Part shown: positions 31,446 to 44,093 of the stretch, piece after piece | Layout: the number at the start of each line of letters is the position of its first letter | How positions within the stretch are numbered: the first letter of the stretch is position 1 | Origin: Lycorma delicatula | Taxonomy: Eukaryota; Arthropoda; Insecta; Hemiptera; Fulgoridae | Direction of reading: 5' to 3' | Length of the DNA: 64,000 nt | Assembly: GCF_047948215.1 (NCBI RefSeq) | Contig: NC_134461.1 | Coordinates: forward strand, 85,370,245 to 85,434,244 | The notes under the pieces: model-generated | What the model was told of the DNA's origin: nothing | The model's input: only the letters and a program-made list of their open reading frames with translations | The model's database searches: none | Position numbers and translations under genes: made by a program

Positions 31446-31522
31446 AACATTGTTATTAATAGGTACATATAATGCACTTTAGTATAATGTTTGCTGAAAT
31501 GCAAGCAAAATCTTTCACTAGC

Positions 31523-31549
31523 CGTAACTCGCTAACGAAGCGAGTTACG
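31523..31549. repeat. 11-bp GC-rich hairpin
   Basis: CGTAACTCGCT (31523-31533) pairs exactly with AGCGAGTTACG (31539-31549), loop AACGA. Similar CGCTCGC-type sequence occurs at 55441-55462. Confidence 0.75.
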
Positions 31550-32046
31550 CTTATAAACATATAATGTTTATATGGACTTTTTCCATTATTTTCATGAGTA
31601 GAGTAGGTTATGAAAGTCCCGGGAGAACTTTGTGATATACTTGTATATAATTGTTCTTTTTAAAATTCATATTGTTCCTCTAATCTGTTAAGTTATATTT
31701 AAATTCTATTATTGTAAACCATGTAGTACAGAATATTGATATAAGACATACTTACCTTTATTTTACCATGAAAGTACTTTTGCTGGTTTCTGTATTCTCA
31801 GTCAAGATTGAAATATTTAATTAAATCTTTTATATTAATAGAATTTAAATTAATATAAAAGATATAAGAAATATATACATATTTAACATTATATGAAATA
31901 TAAACCACTAAAATACAGTATATATTCATAAACATATATACGTATGTCATAAATCATCTTAAATCAAAAATGCTAAGACAGGAATAATGATGTCATCATC
32001 ATTAATTGTTAAATTGTTACAGTGTTATAATGATGTATATAAGCTG

Positions 32047-32729
32047 ATCCAAAAGAATTACAATGAAATTGTAAACTGTATGGTAAGAGTCTCACAAATA
32101 TCATTTCTTGTGCTCAAAAAACAAAAATTTCTGTAATATAAATAAAACTTTTTTTAACAAAATGATACTGATATAAAAAAAAAAGGTAAGACTCTACATT
32201 TCTATTATCAAAATCTGTTACTAATTTAGAATTTTGTTTAATAAAAAATGCATGTTAAATACATGTAGTAGATAATAGATATACAATAATAGATAATAAA
32301 AAATGTTTAGTGTTTCATATAATAAGCAAAAAATTTGTTACGAAACTCTTACTGGCCCAGTTTCATTTATTAAACAATGAATAATCATAAGAATTTTATT
32401 ATTTCTGAAAATGTGCTGTGTTATTCGTTGTTTAATAAATGAAATTGGACTGGTAAGAGTTTTATAACAAATTGTTCTATTTTTTGTTTATTATATGAAT
32501 GCTTAAACATTGTTTATTATCTACTACATGTATTTTTTATTAAACAAAACTCTAAATTAATAACAGATTTTGATAATAGAAATGTAGTTTCTTACCTTTT
32601 TTGATATCAGTATCATTTTGTTAAAAAAAATTTTATTTGTATTACAGAAATTTTTGTTTTTTTAACAGAAGAAATGATATTTGCAAGACTTACCATACGG
32701 TTTATAATTTCATTGTAATTTTTTTGGAT
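32047..32729. repeat. Long foldback: about 320-bp inverted repeat arms
   Basis: The left arm (32047 to about 32380) reappears as its reverse complement in the right arm (about 32425 to 32729), with scattered mismatches and indels. Matching landmarks: left ATCCAAAAGAATTACAATG against right CATTGTAATTTTTTTGGAT; left GATACTGATATAAAA against right TTTGATATCAGTATC; left CAGTTTCATTTATTAAACAA against right TTGTTTAATAAATGAAATTG. The unpaired centre is about 40 bp. No ORF. Either a foldback or MITE-type element, or a long hairpin-forming locus. No convincing target duplication. Confidence 0.85.
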
Positions 32730-32739
32730 GTCACTGCAT

Positions 32740-35700
32740 TTTGGTAGATTATTCTTTTATTTTTTTCTATGAATTTTTTATTGTTATCTTATGGATTTAT
32801 TATTAAAATTTATTGCCTTTCTAGAAGAAACAAATGTACATTTTTTGTATTTCGCAGCCTATTTTTTTTTTTTTGATAGTCATATTCACTTCATACCATA
32901 TTTTTCCTTTTTTAATAAACTAGTACAGTGAATTCACGAATCGAAAATCTGTGATGTAATATTGCACTTATTACTTTGTAAGTGTAACCCTCGATTTTTA
33001 TCATTAAATTTGATTTTACCAATCGAATTTACTTCTGTTTTATTTATTCCTTTTTTAATAAAACTAGTATATTCTCTTGTAAACTAATACATTTATTTGT
33101 TTTTAAAGCAGTTATAGGAATTTAAAAAAATTGTTTCATCTTAAGTACTTTAATTTACATAAGAGCATTTATTATTAAAACAAGCTGTAGTATCAAGTAC
33201 TGCTATCTAGCGGTGCAATTCGTAAAGTCACCTTAAAATAATGAAGAAAAAAAATGATGACATATTTGAGTCTCGTGGTTCATCAAATGAAAAAAAAACA
33301 TTGTCTAACAAAATTTGAGGTATTTTTGAAAGTATTCTTTATTATAAATCTAATTGAACTGAAATATAATGTTTTCATGCTTATTTTTTTCACCCATTTT
33401 CATTTCACTTTTAGGTTAGGTCATGTTTAGAACTGTAAATGTAGTTCATTGACTTCACCATTTACGGACTCTAACTGGTGAAGTTTAATGAAATCTGTGA
33501 TATGATTAAAAAAGGTATTTTCCTGTTAAATTCAAGAAAATAGAAAAACTATGGTAAAAAAAAAAAACATAACATAGAGCCTCTTCACTCACATTTGTAG
33601 TAAAATCTTTTTTGTTGTTTCTGTTTATCAAGATGTAGTTTTCTTACCTTTGGATTTGCATTTCTAGATTCTTTTGTAAACTTACCCATATAAATAAAAC
33701 TAAGTATTGAAAAAAATATAAAAATAATTTTAAAAAACTAGAACAAAAGTAATACTTTTTCAGTTCTTTAAATTTAGCCTTCTTTAAGTTAGCATCAAAT
33801 TTTTTGGTGTTTTAAGGAGATTAAATTTATTTTATTTATTGGAATGTAATGAAGTAGTTTTAATAAAATCATAGTATTAAACAAATTTCATGTGAAGTAG
33901 AAAAGTAGAAACAAATATATAATTCAACTGTTCACTTTTTTTATGCTGTCTAAATGAAAGTAACTATCATATTTATTTCAATTGAATATAAGACTTATAT
34001 GATTATGCATACAGGTGGCTCAAAAATCATAAAACAAAGAGGAGGAGAATAAGGCAGTTGAATTTGTTAAAATAAATAGATAAAATGGTTCAATTTAACA
34101 ATAATTTTTGTTTGTCAAGTGATATTATGAAAAAAACAGTTTTGTGATATAACAGATTGGCCTTATTTCATTTTTTTCAGTTGCATTGTAATTAGTTCTG
34201 ATGAACTGTGTTTAAACCTTTGGAATGTCAACTTTATCCCAAAATGTTAATCGAATAAGAACAATTATTCACTTTATTTAAATGTAGTGCTATTGTAATT
34301 ACTAAGAGTGAAGAGGACATTTAATTCAAAATCCATTGCCCTATCAAGTAGTGTATGTATTAAAATTATAAAATTCAAGAACATTGCCTGTAATGAATAT
34401 TCAAGGTATAGACACGTAAGAACAGTTTGGATAGAAGAGAATGAAATGTGTTTTTTAGCTGTTCCTTTAAGTCCTCAAATGTCAACTAGATTAATTTTGT
34501 AGTAACAAGGTGTCTCAAGAAAGTAGTTTCAAAACATTTTCCATAAACTTAAATTTAAGGTGAATACATTCCATATTTACACCACAAAATGCCTTAAATT
34601 TACAGAAATGAACAATTTTTTTTGCAGATTTTTGTTGGACCAGTACAAACAACGATCTGAACTTACACTCTTAAACTGTCTGGTCCGATATAGCCAGCTT
34701 TAATTGGATGGAAAGTCAAGTCATAAGTCTACATGCTAATGCCCTAAAAAATCAGGTAGTTTGGAGCAACATTGTTTAGGGTATAATATTGTCTCACAAC
34801 TTACTCAGACTATATTTTCTTTCAGATACACTAACTAGAAATGATTTTTTTTTGTGCTTCAAAATTATGTGATTATAGGACTTGTTACATCTGTGAAAAA
34901 CAGATGAAGTTTACTTTCAGCACAATGATGCCAGTGCAGTTTTCACATGCCAATGGATTTTTTCTCTAGTGATGTGAATAAGACTCATTGTACTAAAAGA
35001 AGCCATGAATCACTCAGCAGCTACCAGCTTATGTTGAGTGTACAATCCAGAATTTAAACTGATAAAGGCGATTTAAACAGTGATCTTGGAGTACATAAAA
35101 ATGTTCCAGAGTTGAAAAATAATTTTGAAATTTGAAAATATTTTGAGTATAAATGTAAAAATTAATTATTGAATCAAGTTTCATGTCTTTTTTGAATCAT
35201 AGTATACAATTTTATTTTCTTTGACTATTGATACAGATGATAAAAAATCAGGAAGATTTCATAAACAATTGAAAATACTTCAAATATAAATTTGGTTTGG
35301 TTTCTGATTAAAAAAATCTTATTGTTTTCTAAAAGTATATCTTAACTGATATTCTGTGTACTGAATGGTGGTTGCATTATTTCCTGGAAGTTTTCTTTGA
35401 ATTATATGTCACATTTTACTTTCTTGTAGTAGTACACAACAGATTACGTCAATTTATTGGTCAGAAAATTACCACCTTCTGAATTTTTAAATTTGTTTTG
35501 TGATCTGAATAAAAAAAAACTAAGTTAAGTGTTGAGCTATATTCAATCTGGGTTTTTTGAAATTCAAGTATTGGTATCGTTTTTAGTACATTCTGCTGTC
35601 TGATGGAAATTTTAGAAATTACAATGGAATATGAATGTTTCTATTTGCTTGTATGTAACATGGATACCTTCTGTTTTAGGCATTTGTTGAATTAATTAAT

Positions 35701-36480
35701 ATGTATATTTCTGTTGCATACCTTTTGCAGTATTTATTTTTGAAGAACAACAATTTGTCTGCTTATTTTAAATATTTTGTGACAAATAAATGGTAAAGCC
35801 TACACTTAAATTTATAAATAAGACATTTTATTAAAAAACAAAAAAACAGATTGAATTAGTACATTAGCAAAAATAGACCAAACCTACTTAACTATCTTAA
35901 AAATCAAATGTAATAAATTCCCCTTATAAAGTTGCAGTATTCAGCTATCAATACTAAGATATTTTATAATAATTAGTTGAAAATTGCAAAAGTTCATTAA
36001 TTTACCAGTACATAGCTTGTAAACAGAAGGTATTGAAAGTGTTACCTTACAATTATGAAATTTTAGTGTGGTAATTCATGAATCAGCAGGATTGATTTCA
36101 TTAATTTTTTCTTTAATTCTATGTAGTAATTGGGAGATATGCAGAGAACAATGCTGGATTTCATGAAAATGTTTACTTATGTGTTTTTTTTTTATTTTTG
36201 AGAGAATTTCACTGATAATATCAAGAGAAATAATATAATTGTAAAAGGTCTAAATTTAATAAACCCCATCACTAATGTAAGTTTAATTTTTCCATTTTGA
36301 ACTTTATAATCTATTGATTTGGAATTTTTTTTATTGCATTTCTGTAAATAACGTGTTATCAGTCTGGGAACATTTTTCTATCATTATCAGAAGGTTACAT
36401 ATTAATACAGTCCAGACTATTACAGATATGAATACTATTAATTATTTTAATATTCTGACTTATTGATAAGAATTTTTACG
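32740..36480. other. AT-rich intergenic DNA, nothing recognised
   Basis: Only short open frames without family resemblance, such as a 64-codon frame at 34308-34502. No RNA gene or named repeat. Confidence 0.5.
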
Positions 36481-36810
36481 TAAATATGATCAGGGTGGAA
36501 AGGTTAGGTGAGATTGGGAATAGTTTTATAGCCTTATCAGATTTTTTCCCCTACTCCTCTGTACCGGACATGCAGTTAAGCAAAACTCATCCCAGGAAAG
36601 TGTCCTTATACTCTAAAGGGGTCTCCCCACCTACTAGCTGTAAATCTGAAATCTGGTATGGCAGGTCAGTCCCCCCGGTTGGATCTTTTCTTTTTGCCTG
36701 CCTCAAGTCCCTGAAGAGGGGTAACTGGGACGACTATGTCGTTCCTGGGCCTCTCCACAGGGACTGGGTCTCAGTCTGTTCACTTAAGTATCGTCTGACT
36801 CTTACCACCA

Positions 36811-36958
36811 GGGAGGAGGGAGCCAGGCTTGACTATGTCGCCCCCGGACATCCACCCAGTGGCAGGGACTCAGCCTTTTTTATTTATTTCCGCAACCTAG
36901 GATCCCCTGGAGTTCCCAGTCATTCATCAGAACCAACACACCTAAGCATGCTAGCCCT
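36811..36958. repeat. 148-bp direct repeat inside the R1-like element, unit 1
   Basis: Begins GGGAGGAGGGAGCCAGGCTT and ends CTAAGCATGCTAGCCCT. Repeated with few differences at 38820-38967. Confidence 0.85.
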
Positions 36959-38819
36959 CGCAACTGAGGCTATCCACCCATCCCTACTCTACTACCTTCT
37001 CCTTCTGTCCTCAGAGTCCTTGGTTTCTTGTACTTCTGTTGCAAAACTCTCCGCTTTGCCCCAGTTAGTCGGTGAGACTAACATGCATGGTATTAAATCT
37101 TCCAGTTCTAAGTCCGTCAGTCCAGCTCTCCTGTGGGGCACATCCCATTCTGTACATTCAAAAATGGTATGTGATACCGAATCATGCTCTGTACAATACG
37201 TACATGAGGGGCAAAATTCCCATGGCCTGACAAAATCTGCATCAGGCCAAAGGAAACATCACCATGTTTTCTATAGTACTATGCTCTCAGGTCAGGAATC
37301 AATTTTCTAGTCCAAGCTCCCATTACACCAGATCTCCACCTATCCTGCCAGATATCTAGCGTCACAGACCTGACCTCTGAGCTATCTTGATTTTCATATT
37401 TGACAGCTTGTTCCTTTATTAATAGATCTATAGGGGGTACCCCTACTAAAACACATACCACGTCATAAGAAACTACTAAACACAGCGACACCAAATAGAG
37501 CTTTACGGTGTATGCTCTTTAATCCGATTCTATTCCACCACACATTAACTACCTCTTTCCAAACCGGTGTGGCATACAATGTTATTGACACGTGATCACC
37601 AACATAATGGCTCACCTTGTAGGAGCCCTGGACACCACCTGTGATGTCATGAAACATTTCAAAGCATGAGTGTTCTCTCTGCCCTTTGACAACATTCTAA
37701 TATATGATCACTGAAACACAGTGCCTTATCAATCATCACTCCCAAGTACTTAACCTTAGTGCTATGTCAAATTCGGTGACTCCTAACTAATAACATGATA
37801 GGATCAATCCTCCTCCGCCCAGTCAGTGTAACATACTGGCACTTTTTAGGAGCCAGTTCCATGCCATGGTCCTCCAACCAGCCAACCATCAAGGCTAATG
37901 CTGTGTTACCCCTCTGCTGTATCTCTTGCTCTGTCCTGCCTGCTATCATAATAACCACCAAATAACTGGCATACACAGTTGTATTCATATGCTCTGGCAA
38001 CTGTATACCCAATGCCTCATCAAAAACTGCATCCCAGAGAGTAGGGGGTCTAGCACGGAACCTTGCAAGATCCCCAAACATCTGAAAACTGAATCTGCCT
38101 TCAAAAGTATCCGCCACAATCCACCTCACATTAAGATATTTTCCATTTAGCTTAGTCAAATAAGTACTAATACCTCTACGAATCAGTGCCCCCATTATTA
38201 CATGCCAAGGCAAGGACCCAAATGCATTCTTGATGTCCAGCAACACAAGAACTGGAATGCCTCTTGTTCTTCGTGTGCCCTTCCTAACTTCTTTAGCTCA
38301 GTTAACCCCACAAGAAACTGCCTGTATAGTCGACATACCAGGTACAAAACCATACTGATCCACATGTATACCTCCTTTTTCATAGAGTTCATCCATGATC
38401 CTAGTCACCAGCAATCTCTCTGCAACCTTGCCCAGGTTGTTAAGCATATGTAGTGAGTGATACCCATCGATCATATCATTAGCCTCTCCCTTAAGAAGGA
38501 AGACCAACCACCCCTTCTTCCAACAGAACGGTAAAGTCTCACCCTCCAACTTCTTGTTATATACATCAAGTAAAAATCATGGTACCTTGAGAAATAAGTC
38601 CTTGAAGATTCTCGCCGGAATTCCATACAAACCAGGACTTTTATCATTCACCAGCATGTTTATGGCAATAACCAATTCTTCTAAGGTGTATTCCTGATTC
38701 CAGCACAATGAGTTACTCAAATCTCCACTTAACACATGGAAAAAGTTTATCAGTCTCGGCCATCGCTTTCTTCTTTGACAACACTGGAAAAGGTTTGGAT
38801 GGGAGGTTATGAAAAGGAT

Positions 38820-38967
38820 GGGAGGAGGGAGCTGGGCTTGACTATGTCACCCCCAGAGATCCACCCAGTGGCAGGAACTCGGCCTTTTTTATTTATTTCC
38901 CCAACCTAGGATCCCCTGGAGTTCCCAGTCAATCATCAGAACAAACACACCTAAGCATGCCAGCCCT
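38820..38967. repeat. 148-bp direct repeat inside the R1-like element, unit 2
   Basis: Interrupts the RT N-terminal reading. The minus-strand text YYQIVMK just outside it is broken by this segment and then resumes near PSKPFPVLSKKKAMAETDK. It is bordered by GTTATGAAAAG on the left and CTTTTCATAAC on the right, which are inverted, not direct. Confidence 0.85.
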
Positions 38968-40259
38968 TTTCATAACTATTTGGTAGTAGGCCCTATCCCG
39001 AGGATCCGTGTCAACATCACTGCACAATTCTAGCCACTTTTTACGTTTGGTCTACTTAATCTCATAATTGAGCATCTGCCCATGCTCCCTGTATTCCTGT
39101 GTGGCCGCATCAGACTCCGCATTAACGTCCCGGCGTAGCCGCTGCATATGCCTCTTACTAGATTGCAGTTGTGCAACTCTCGGGGTCCACCAATAAACTC
39201 GCTTATATCGTAAATACGAATTTAGTCATCTCATATTTGATGATTTCTTGAAACATCACTGTAGACAATTCAACCTCTCCGCAACCCTACTCACTACCAA
39301 ATCAACTTGCCAATGAGTTAATCGTATAGGCGGCACACCAACTCACACTCTTGTAGACATTTCATACAACTCAAGCAATGATGCCAAATGATCACTAGCG
39401 ATATCCTCAGGATATTACCAGAATTTGTGGTAATATGTTGCCACTCCTAAAAAAAAATGGATGTTTGCAAATTTAAAAAAAACATTGTTGCTGTTATATC
39501 TTACAATTGCACAAAAAGTGAAATTTTAACGGTTGGTGCGTCTAATCTGGGCTTCATACTACTAAAATCTAACTGGATATATAATCTAGACCAGTGGTAT
39601 AGGCTTTTAAATTTGACTCATGTTTGGGGTTTTTCTGGGTTCCGTCAGATTCATACTAAGAACGAGATGACGATTTATGAGTTATCTCGTCCTTCATAAT
39701 TGTGTAGTTTCCTGGGCATAGTGTAAGCCATGAACCTACTGAGGGGCTATTTTGTAGATGTAGCTTACAAAATGCCTCGCCCGGTGCTGATGTAATCATT
39801 GGATAAAGCCAGGTTTTCTAATACACATCTTGCATCAAGTATGTACTAAACCTTGTCTGATGAAACCGCGCAGCAAAAATAAATATGAATTCAGTATGTA
39901 TGAATAATATCTCAATAGTTTAAGTGAGTCATTCTGTCATTACCACATACAAGTTCCATTATTACTTAATTTGGCGCAGTGGCATGCCGATGATGAACAT
40001 GATGATTTAAGCAATTAAAAATTTGGTTGAGCCTTTGTTATTTATGTTTAATAATAACATCATTTGTAATGCTTCACACCATTATTCAGTTAAATGATTT
40101 TACTAAAACTCATATCAGAAAAAAGTTGATTTGTTTTATTTTAATAACGAGCTTCCTAACTTGAGCAAAATATTAAATGCCTTGAATACCGATTCTGAAC
40201 TGCCGAAGTTTTCTAGAAGTATACATCTTGTTTTATAATCGATGAATTTTCGTTTCATG

Positions 40260-41125
40260 TCCAGAAAAAAAACAATTTATTGATTGAACTCGAAGATATT
40301 ATTTCATGGCGTAGGGAATATTTAAAAGAAATTAAGCGATTTCGTGAAGCGAATTAAACAATTTATCTAGATGAAACTTGGATTAATGCGAGACATGTAC
40401 GGGAAAAGGTATGAGTGAATAAAGAAATAAAGAACGTAAAACACTTTTTCATGAAAGTTTTATCAGCTGGGATAAAAACCCTTGCTGGAAAAGTTAAACG
40501 ATTAATAGTAACACATAGGAAGTGAAAATTGGTTTTTGAACGATTGTTTAAGGGTATTTAAATCCAAATATTTCCAGAAATATCATGATGAAATGAATGG
40601 TTACAATTCTATGCAGTGGCTTAAAAAATTATCAACATTGTTGCAGAAGGATACGTCAAAGTAATGGATCGTCGTACCATTGCCAGAAAACTGAAAAAAT
40701 TCCAAACTTTTCAACCCGAATATCGGAAATTAATGCCGAATGGTTAAAATCGAAGAAAATCGTTACACCGAACACATGTTAAAAGTAGAACTTATAAAAT
40801 TAGGAAAATCAGTTAAACAAAAATATATTCATTTAAAAGTAAATGTATTAGAAAAATTAAAAAATTGTGTTGTGTTGTGTCTTCATAACGTTGCAATTTA
40901 ACCTTAATTGATATGGACACAAGTTAAAGGCTACATTGGTAGTAATAACACAACATATAAGTTAAACGATGTAAAAAATTTATTGATAGAAGGTGTCAAT
41001 AAAGTAGATGCAAATGCTTAGGAAATTTCATTCAACATGTAATTAAAGACGAAAAAAGCATGGGAAGCAAACAGACAGTTTACGTAAAAATATTATTGAA
41101 GATATAATGCAACATTAGAAAATGC
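40260..41125 (+). pseudogene. DDE-superfamily transposase remnant
   Basis: Fragments in changing frames on +: ISWRREYLKEIKRFREAN near 40300-40356, TIYLDETWINARHVREKV (catalytic Asp in DETW) near 40361-40414, AGKVKRLIVTH, HDEMNG near 40588, YNSMQWLKKLSTLLQKD, MDRRTIARKLKKFQTF where the family has a second Asp in LDNAxYH (lost here), and KSKKIVTPNTC. This order matches a widespread arthropod DDE transposase with a GKGKRLIVTH signature. Many stops. Upstream DNA from about 39950 may hold the decayed N-terminus. Confidence 0.6.
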
Positions 41126-41129
41126 ATAC

Positions 41130-41378
41130 ATACATACATTTATAAAATAAAATATAATGATTGTGATGAAATTTATGTTGGGAAAAATAATTGATCATTT
41201 AAAGTTACAGAACATTATAAATATTATATAAACAATAAATCTGGGTTTTCTAATGTTTCCGACCATCTAATAGTAAATAAACATTCTATTACTGACTTAG
41301 AAACTAATTTGGAAATAATTTAAATTACAAAAGAAAATGATAATAATAATAATAAAAAATTGGACATTTAAAAAAAAT

Positions 41379-41425
<47 letters not shown>

Positions 41426-41520
41426 ACAGAAGTTCAGCTTGATGAATATGCAGACAGAATTTGATAATGATACTCTTATCCAAGTTATAGATAGCAGCAC
41501 TTTTGTTAAGATTAAGTAAA
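41130..41520 (+). pseudogene. Penelope-like element C-terminus with GIY-YIG endonuclease relic
   Basis: Reads NDCDEIYVGKNN and SFKVTEHYKYYIN near 41160-41230, resembling the CxxCxxxYVGxTxRxxxxRxxEH core of Penelope GIY-YIG domains. Then come SGFSNVSDHLI and HSITDLETNLEII. A (TA)n array at 41382-41423 splits it from a final piece, MNMQTEFDNDTLIQVID, near 41444-41500, like the extreme C-terminus of these elements. The reverse transcriptase part is absent. It lies directly behind the DDE transposase relic. Confidence 0.6.
41382..41423. repeat. (TA)n microsatellite
   Basis: About 21 TA units, expanded inside the Penelope-like relic; short open frames over it are artefacts. Confidence 0.95.
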
Positions 41521-41529
41521 TTTTATATT

Positions 41530-44090
41530 ATATTAGTGTAGTGTTGTATTTAATGGCTGGGCACAAACATGCTTAATAATAAAAATTAAAAAAAAATTAA
41601 TCTTTTCAATGTTTTAGTGTGTAATTTGTTTTTAATTATAATTTTAATCAACTGATCAGGAATTCCCTCGAAAGCGCTATTGATATGTAAAGAAGAGAGA
41701 AAAATGAAAAAATAAATAAATAAAATAAGCAAGAGCTCTTATTAATTCTGTACTTTGGTGGGTTAAGCTGAGTTTTGCTTATGCTTTTGAACAAATAAAA
41801 TCTTATAGTATCTCTCCAATACAATGGGTCCATTCATGTTAGTTTACGTGATGGAGAGTTAATCACAGTTTTGTAATTTTTGTACTAAAAGTTACTTTTA
41901 TTTCAATTTTTACATTACAAATAAAGAGAAGTGTTTTCTCAGATGGATTCTACTAAATTAAATTAAATTAGGATCATCATACTGTTACGTTTTGGTTTGC
42001 TGCTTGGTTTCATGTGAGACAAGGTTTAGCAGTTTTCTATTTCTTTAGGTATAAACCAAAAAAAATAAACATAAAGTTAATTCAGTCAAGAATTTTTTTT
42101 TTAATTTCACTTTTTAATTAATATAAGAAAATTTGTTTTAAAGATAGAAAACTAACTATTTCACTTTCCGAGTCAAAATAATAACTGGGGGAAAAAAGGA
42201 AGAACAGGTTGTAATAACAGGTTGTAAATAAAATAGGTTGTAATAGGTAAAAGCTATTATCTTAATTTGATATTTTGACAATTATTGCAGTTCACCTATG
42301 TATTTGATTACTATATGTATTTATTTAACCTGTTTATACTTTCAGCTGATGTAAGCTAGTTATTGTTTTATGGACAAGTCTCTCTGAATTGATTTTGGTT
42401 TAGAAGGCTAGTTCAATTTATGCTTTATCCACAATATTGTTACCAAGTTTAATATCTAGCAGTAAAATTAATTGAATTTTAAGGTAAACGATAGTACAGC
42501 AAGCTTTCAACATGAAATTGTATGATTCTAAAAACTGTAGCATACACTGAGCCATAAAAACTTATCTTTGTTGTGCAGCATAATGTTTAATGTACATTAC
42601 TGCAGGATGTTATAAGAATGTCTATTTGGGACATTGGGAAGTTTTTATTTTCACTATATTTTGCTAAAACTGAGATTTGAACATACTTAAAATTTAGTTT
42701 CTTAACTGTACATATTACTATTTACTTTTAGAGATTTAATGGGAAGTAGTTTTTAACAGTTTATAAATCAATGGTATTTATGATGTACACTCAACCCAAA
42801 CTGCAAGAATCTTCCAGTATTGAGAAGTGAGAAGTCCATGAAATAGACGATGACTGGGCTACCAGCTTTAATGGGTTGGCCATGGTAAAATGGAAGGAAA
42901 GTAGTGCAGTGAATTTGCTTTCAAATTACCATAATTCAGAAGATAAAAGAAATGGAGCGGAAGCTGAAAGATGGAATTCAAGTTATTATTAATTGTCCAG
43001 CAATAGTAATTGATTATAATCAAAATATGAACTGTATCAGTAAATTTGGTTAATTAAAAGAAACTAAATAAAATTAAAAAAATAGATCAGAAGAGCAACA
43101 TGCAGTGTTGCTCTTCTGATCTATGTGGTTTTTTAATGCTTTTGGTATCTAATAAATGCTAGTGTAGAAAATGATGCATTCTTTTTGCAAAAACATCAAT
43201 CTAGACAAAAATCTAACGAAAACTAAAGAAGGGAAATTTTAATAAGTTTGATGACAACTGGTGTTGTTGTAGTTATGGAAAGCTCGACATTAATAGGAAA
43301 AAGAGATAAAGAAAATAGATCTTGTCCATCAGTACAAATTAAAAATAAAAAACCGTATGTTCTGTTAAACATACAAAAATGCCACCCATCAGCCAGTAAG
43401 ATGTACCAGGAGATGTGCAAAGGACAATCAAGTATAAACTGTTTGGATGTATTCTATATGTAATGTACCAGTTTGCTTAGGGAAGATTAAAACATGTTAC
43501 AGTGACCACAAAAAAGTGTACCACCTTTTGTAAATATTAGTGTTTACTGGAAATAAGTTATATAATGTTATTTTTACCCCAGATGTAATTAAACTATATA
43601 TATAGTTTTTCACTGGCGAGAAATAATTGCGTTTAATTTCTTCTTTATTTTAGTAGCAAAGAACTTCAAAATTATTGATTGAATTTAAAAATTGAAGAAT
43701 TCGGTAAATTAGATTTAAATATCTAAAACTACAATTTATAAAATTAACTCTTGGCAGTAAAGAGGTACAGAGTTAAAAATATGGAAATAAATTTGATTTA
43801 AAACAGTACAGTAAATATATTTATCATCAATTAAAATATTGTTGGAAAGTTTTGCTATTCAGTGTGGCAACCATGATAAGACTTGATAAGTTCTTTTACA
43901 AAGTATGATTAAACGTAAATTTTATTTTATTTTTTAATATTCCATATTTTTCTCATTACTGTAAAAATGTTGCCAATTTGGGATTTTAAATAAAAATTCA
44001 GTGTACATTAATTAAAATTATCGGTATTTAATGTATTTTTAAATTGGTGTTTTGTAGTAATTGTTACAGTGAATTTGTTTTTAACCTCTC
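41530..44090. other. Intergenic DNA 5' of TMEM267
   Basis: No supported gene. A perfect hairpin lies at 43082-43124. The TMEM267 promoter and any 5' UTR exon should lie in the right part, but I cannot place a TSS. Confidence 0.5.
43082..43124. repeat. Perfect 19-bp hairpin, 5-nt loop
   Basis: 43082-43100 (core AGATCAGAAGAGCAAC) is exactly complementary to 43106-43124, loop TGCAG. Located about 1 kb upstream of the TMEM267 start. Confidence 0.9.
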
Positions 44091-44093
44091 TAC

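Larger units (their letters stand above)
36486..39412 (-). pseudogene. R1-like non-LTR retrotransposon ORF2, 5'-truncated and degenerate
   Basis: Minus-strand order is right to left. The end of the endonuclease domain (IASDHLASLLELYE near 39400) gives the catalytic SDH. Next come RT N-terminal blocks, LPFCWKKGWLVFLLKGEAND at about 38530, ERLLVTRIMDELYEKGGIH, VDQYGFVPGMSTIQAV, MLLDIKNAFGSLPWHVIMGA (motif A) and, at about 37963-37977, VYASY where the family has the catalytic YADD, so the active site is lost. ELAPKKCQYVTLTG follows. A C-terminal zinc-finger-like CTYCTEHDSVSHTIFEC lies near 37170-37215. Frames are broken by several indels. Higher GC than the surroundings fits an inserted R1-clade LINE. 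R1 relatives usually target rDNA or other sites; here it is in intergenic DNA. A plus-strand open frame of 274 codons over its 3' end is antisense shadow. Confidence 0.85.

Noticed and set aside
34308..34502. 64-codon frame in intergenic DNA
   Set aside because: No similarity recognised, no codon bias, no splice or promoter context.
36486..37310. Plus-strand open frame of 274 codons
   Set aside because: It is the antisense of the R1-like LINE 3' end, which has a recognisable minus-strand CCHC motif; no plus-strand family similarity or splice structure.
41297..41519. Short frames containing (IY)n
   Set aside because: Produced by the (TA)n microsatellite; only the Penelope-like flanks are meaningful.
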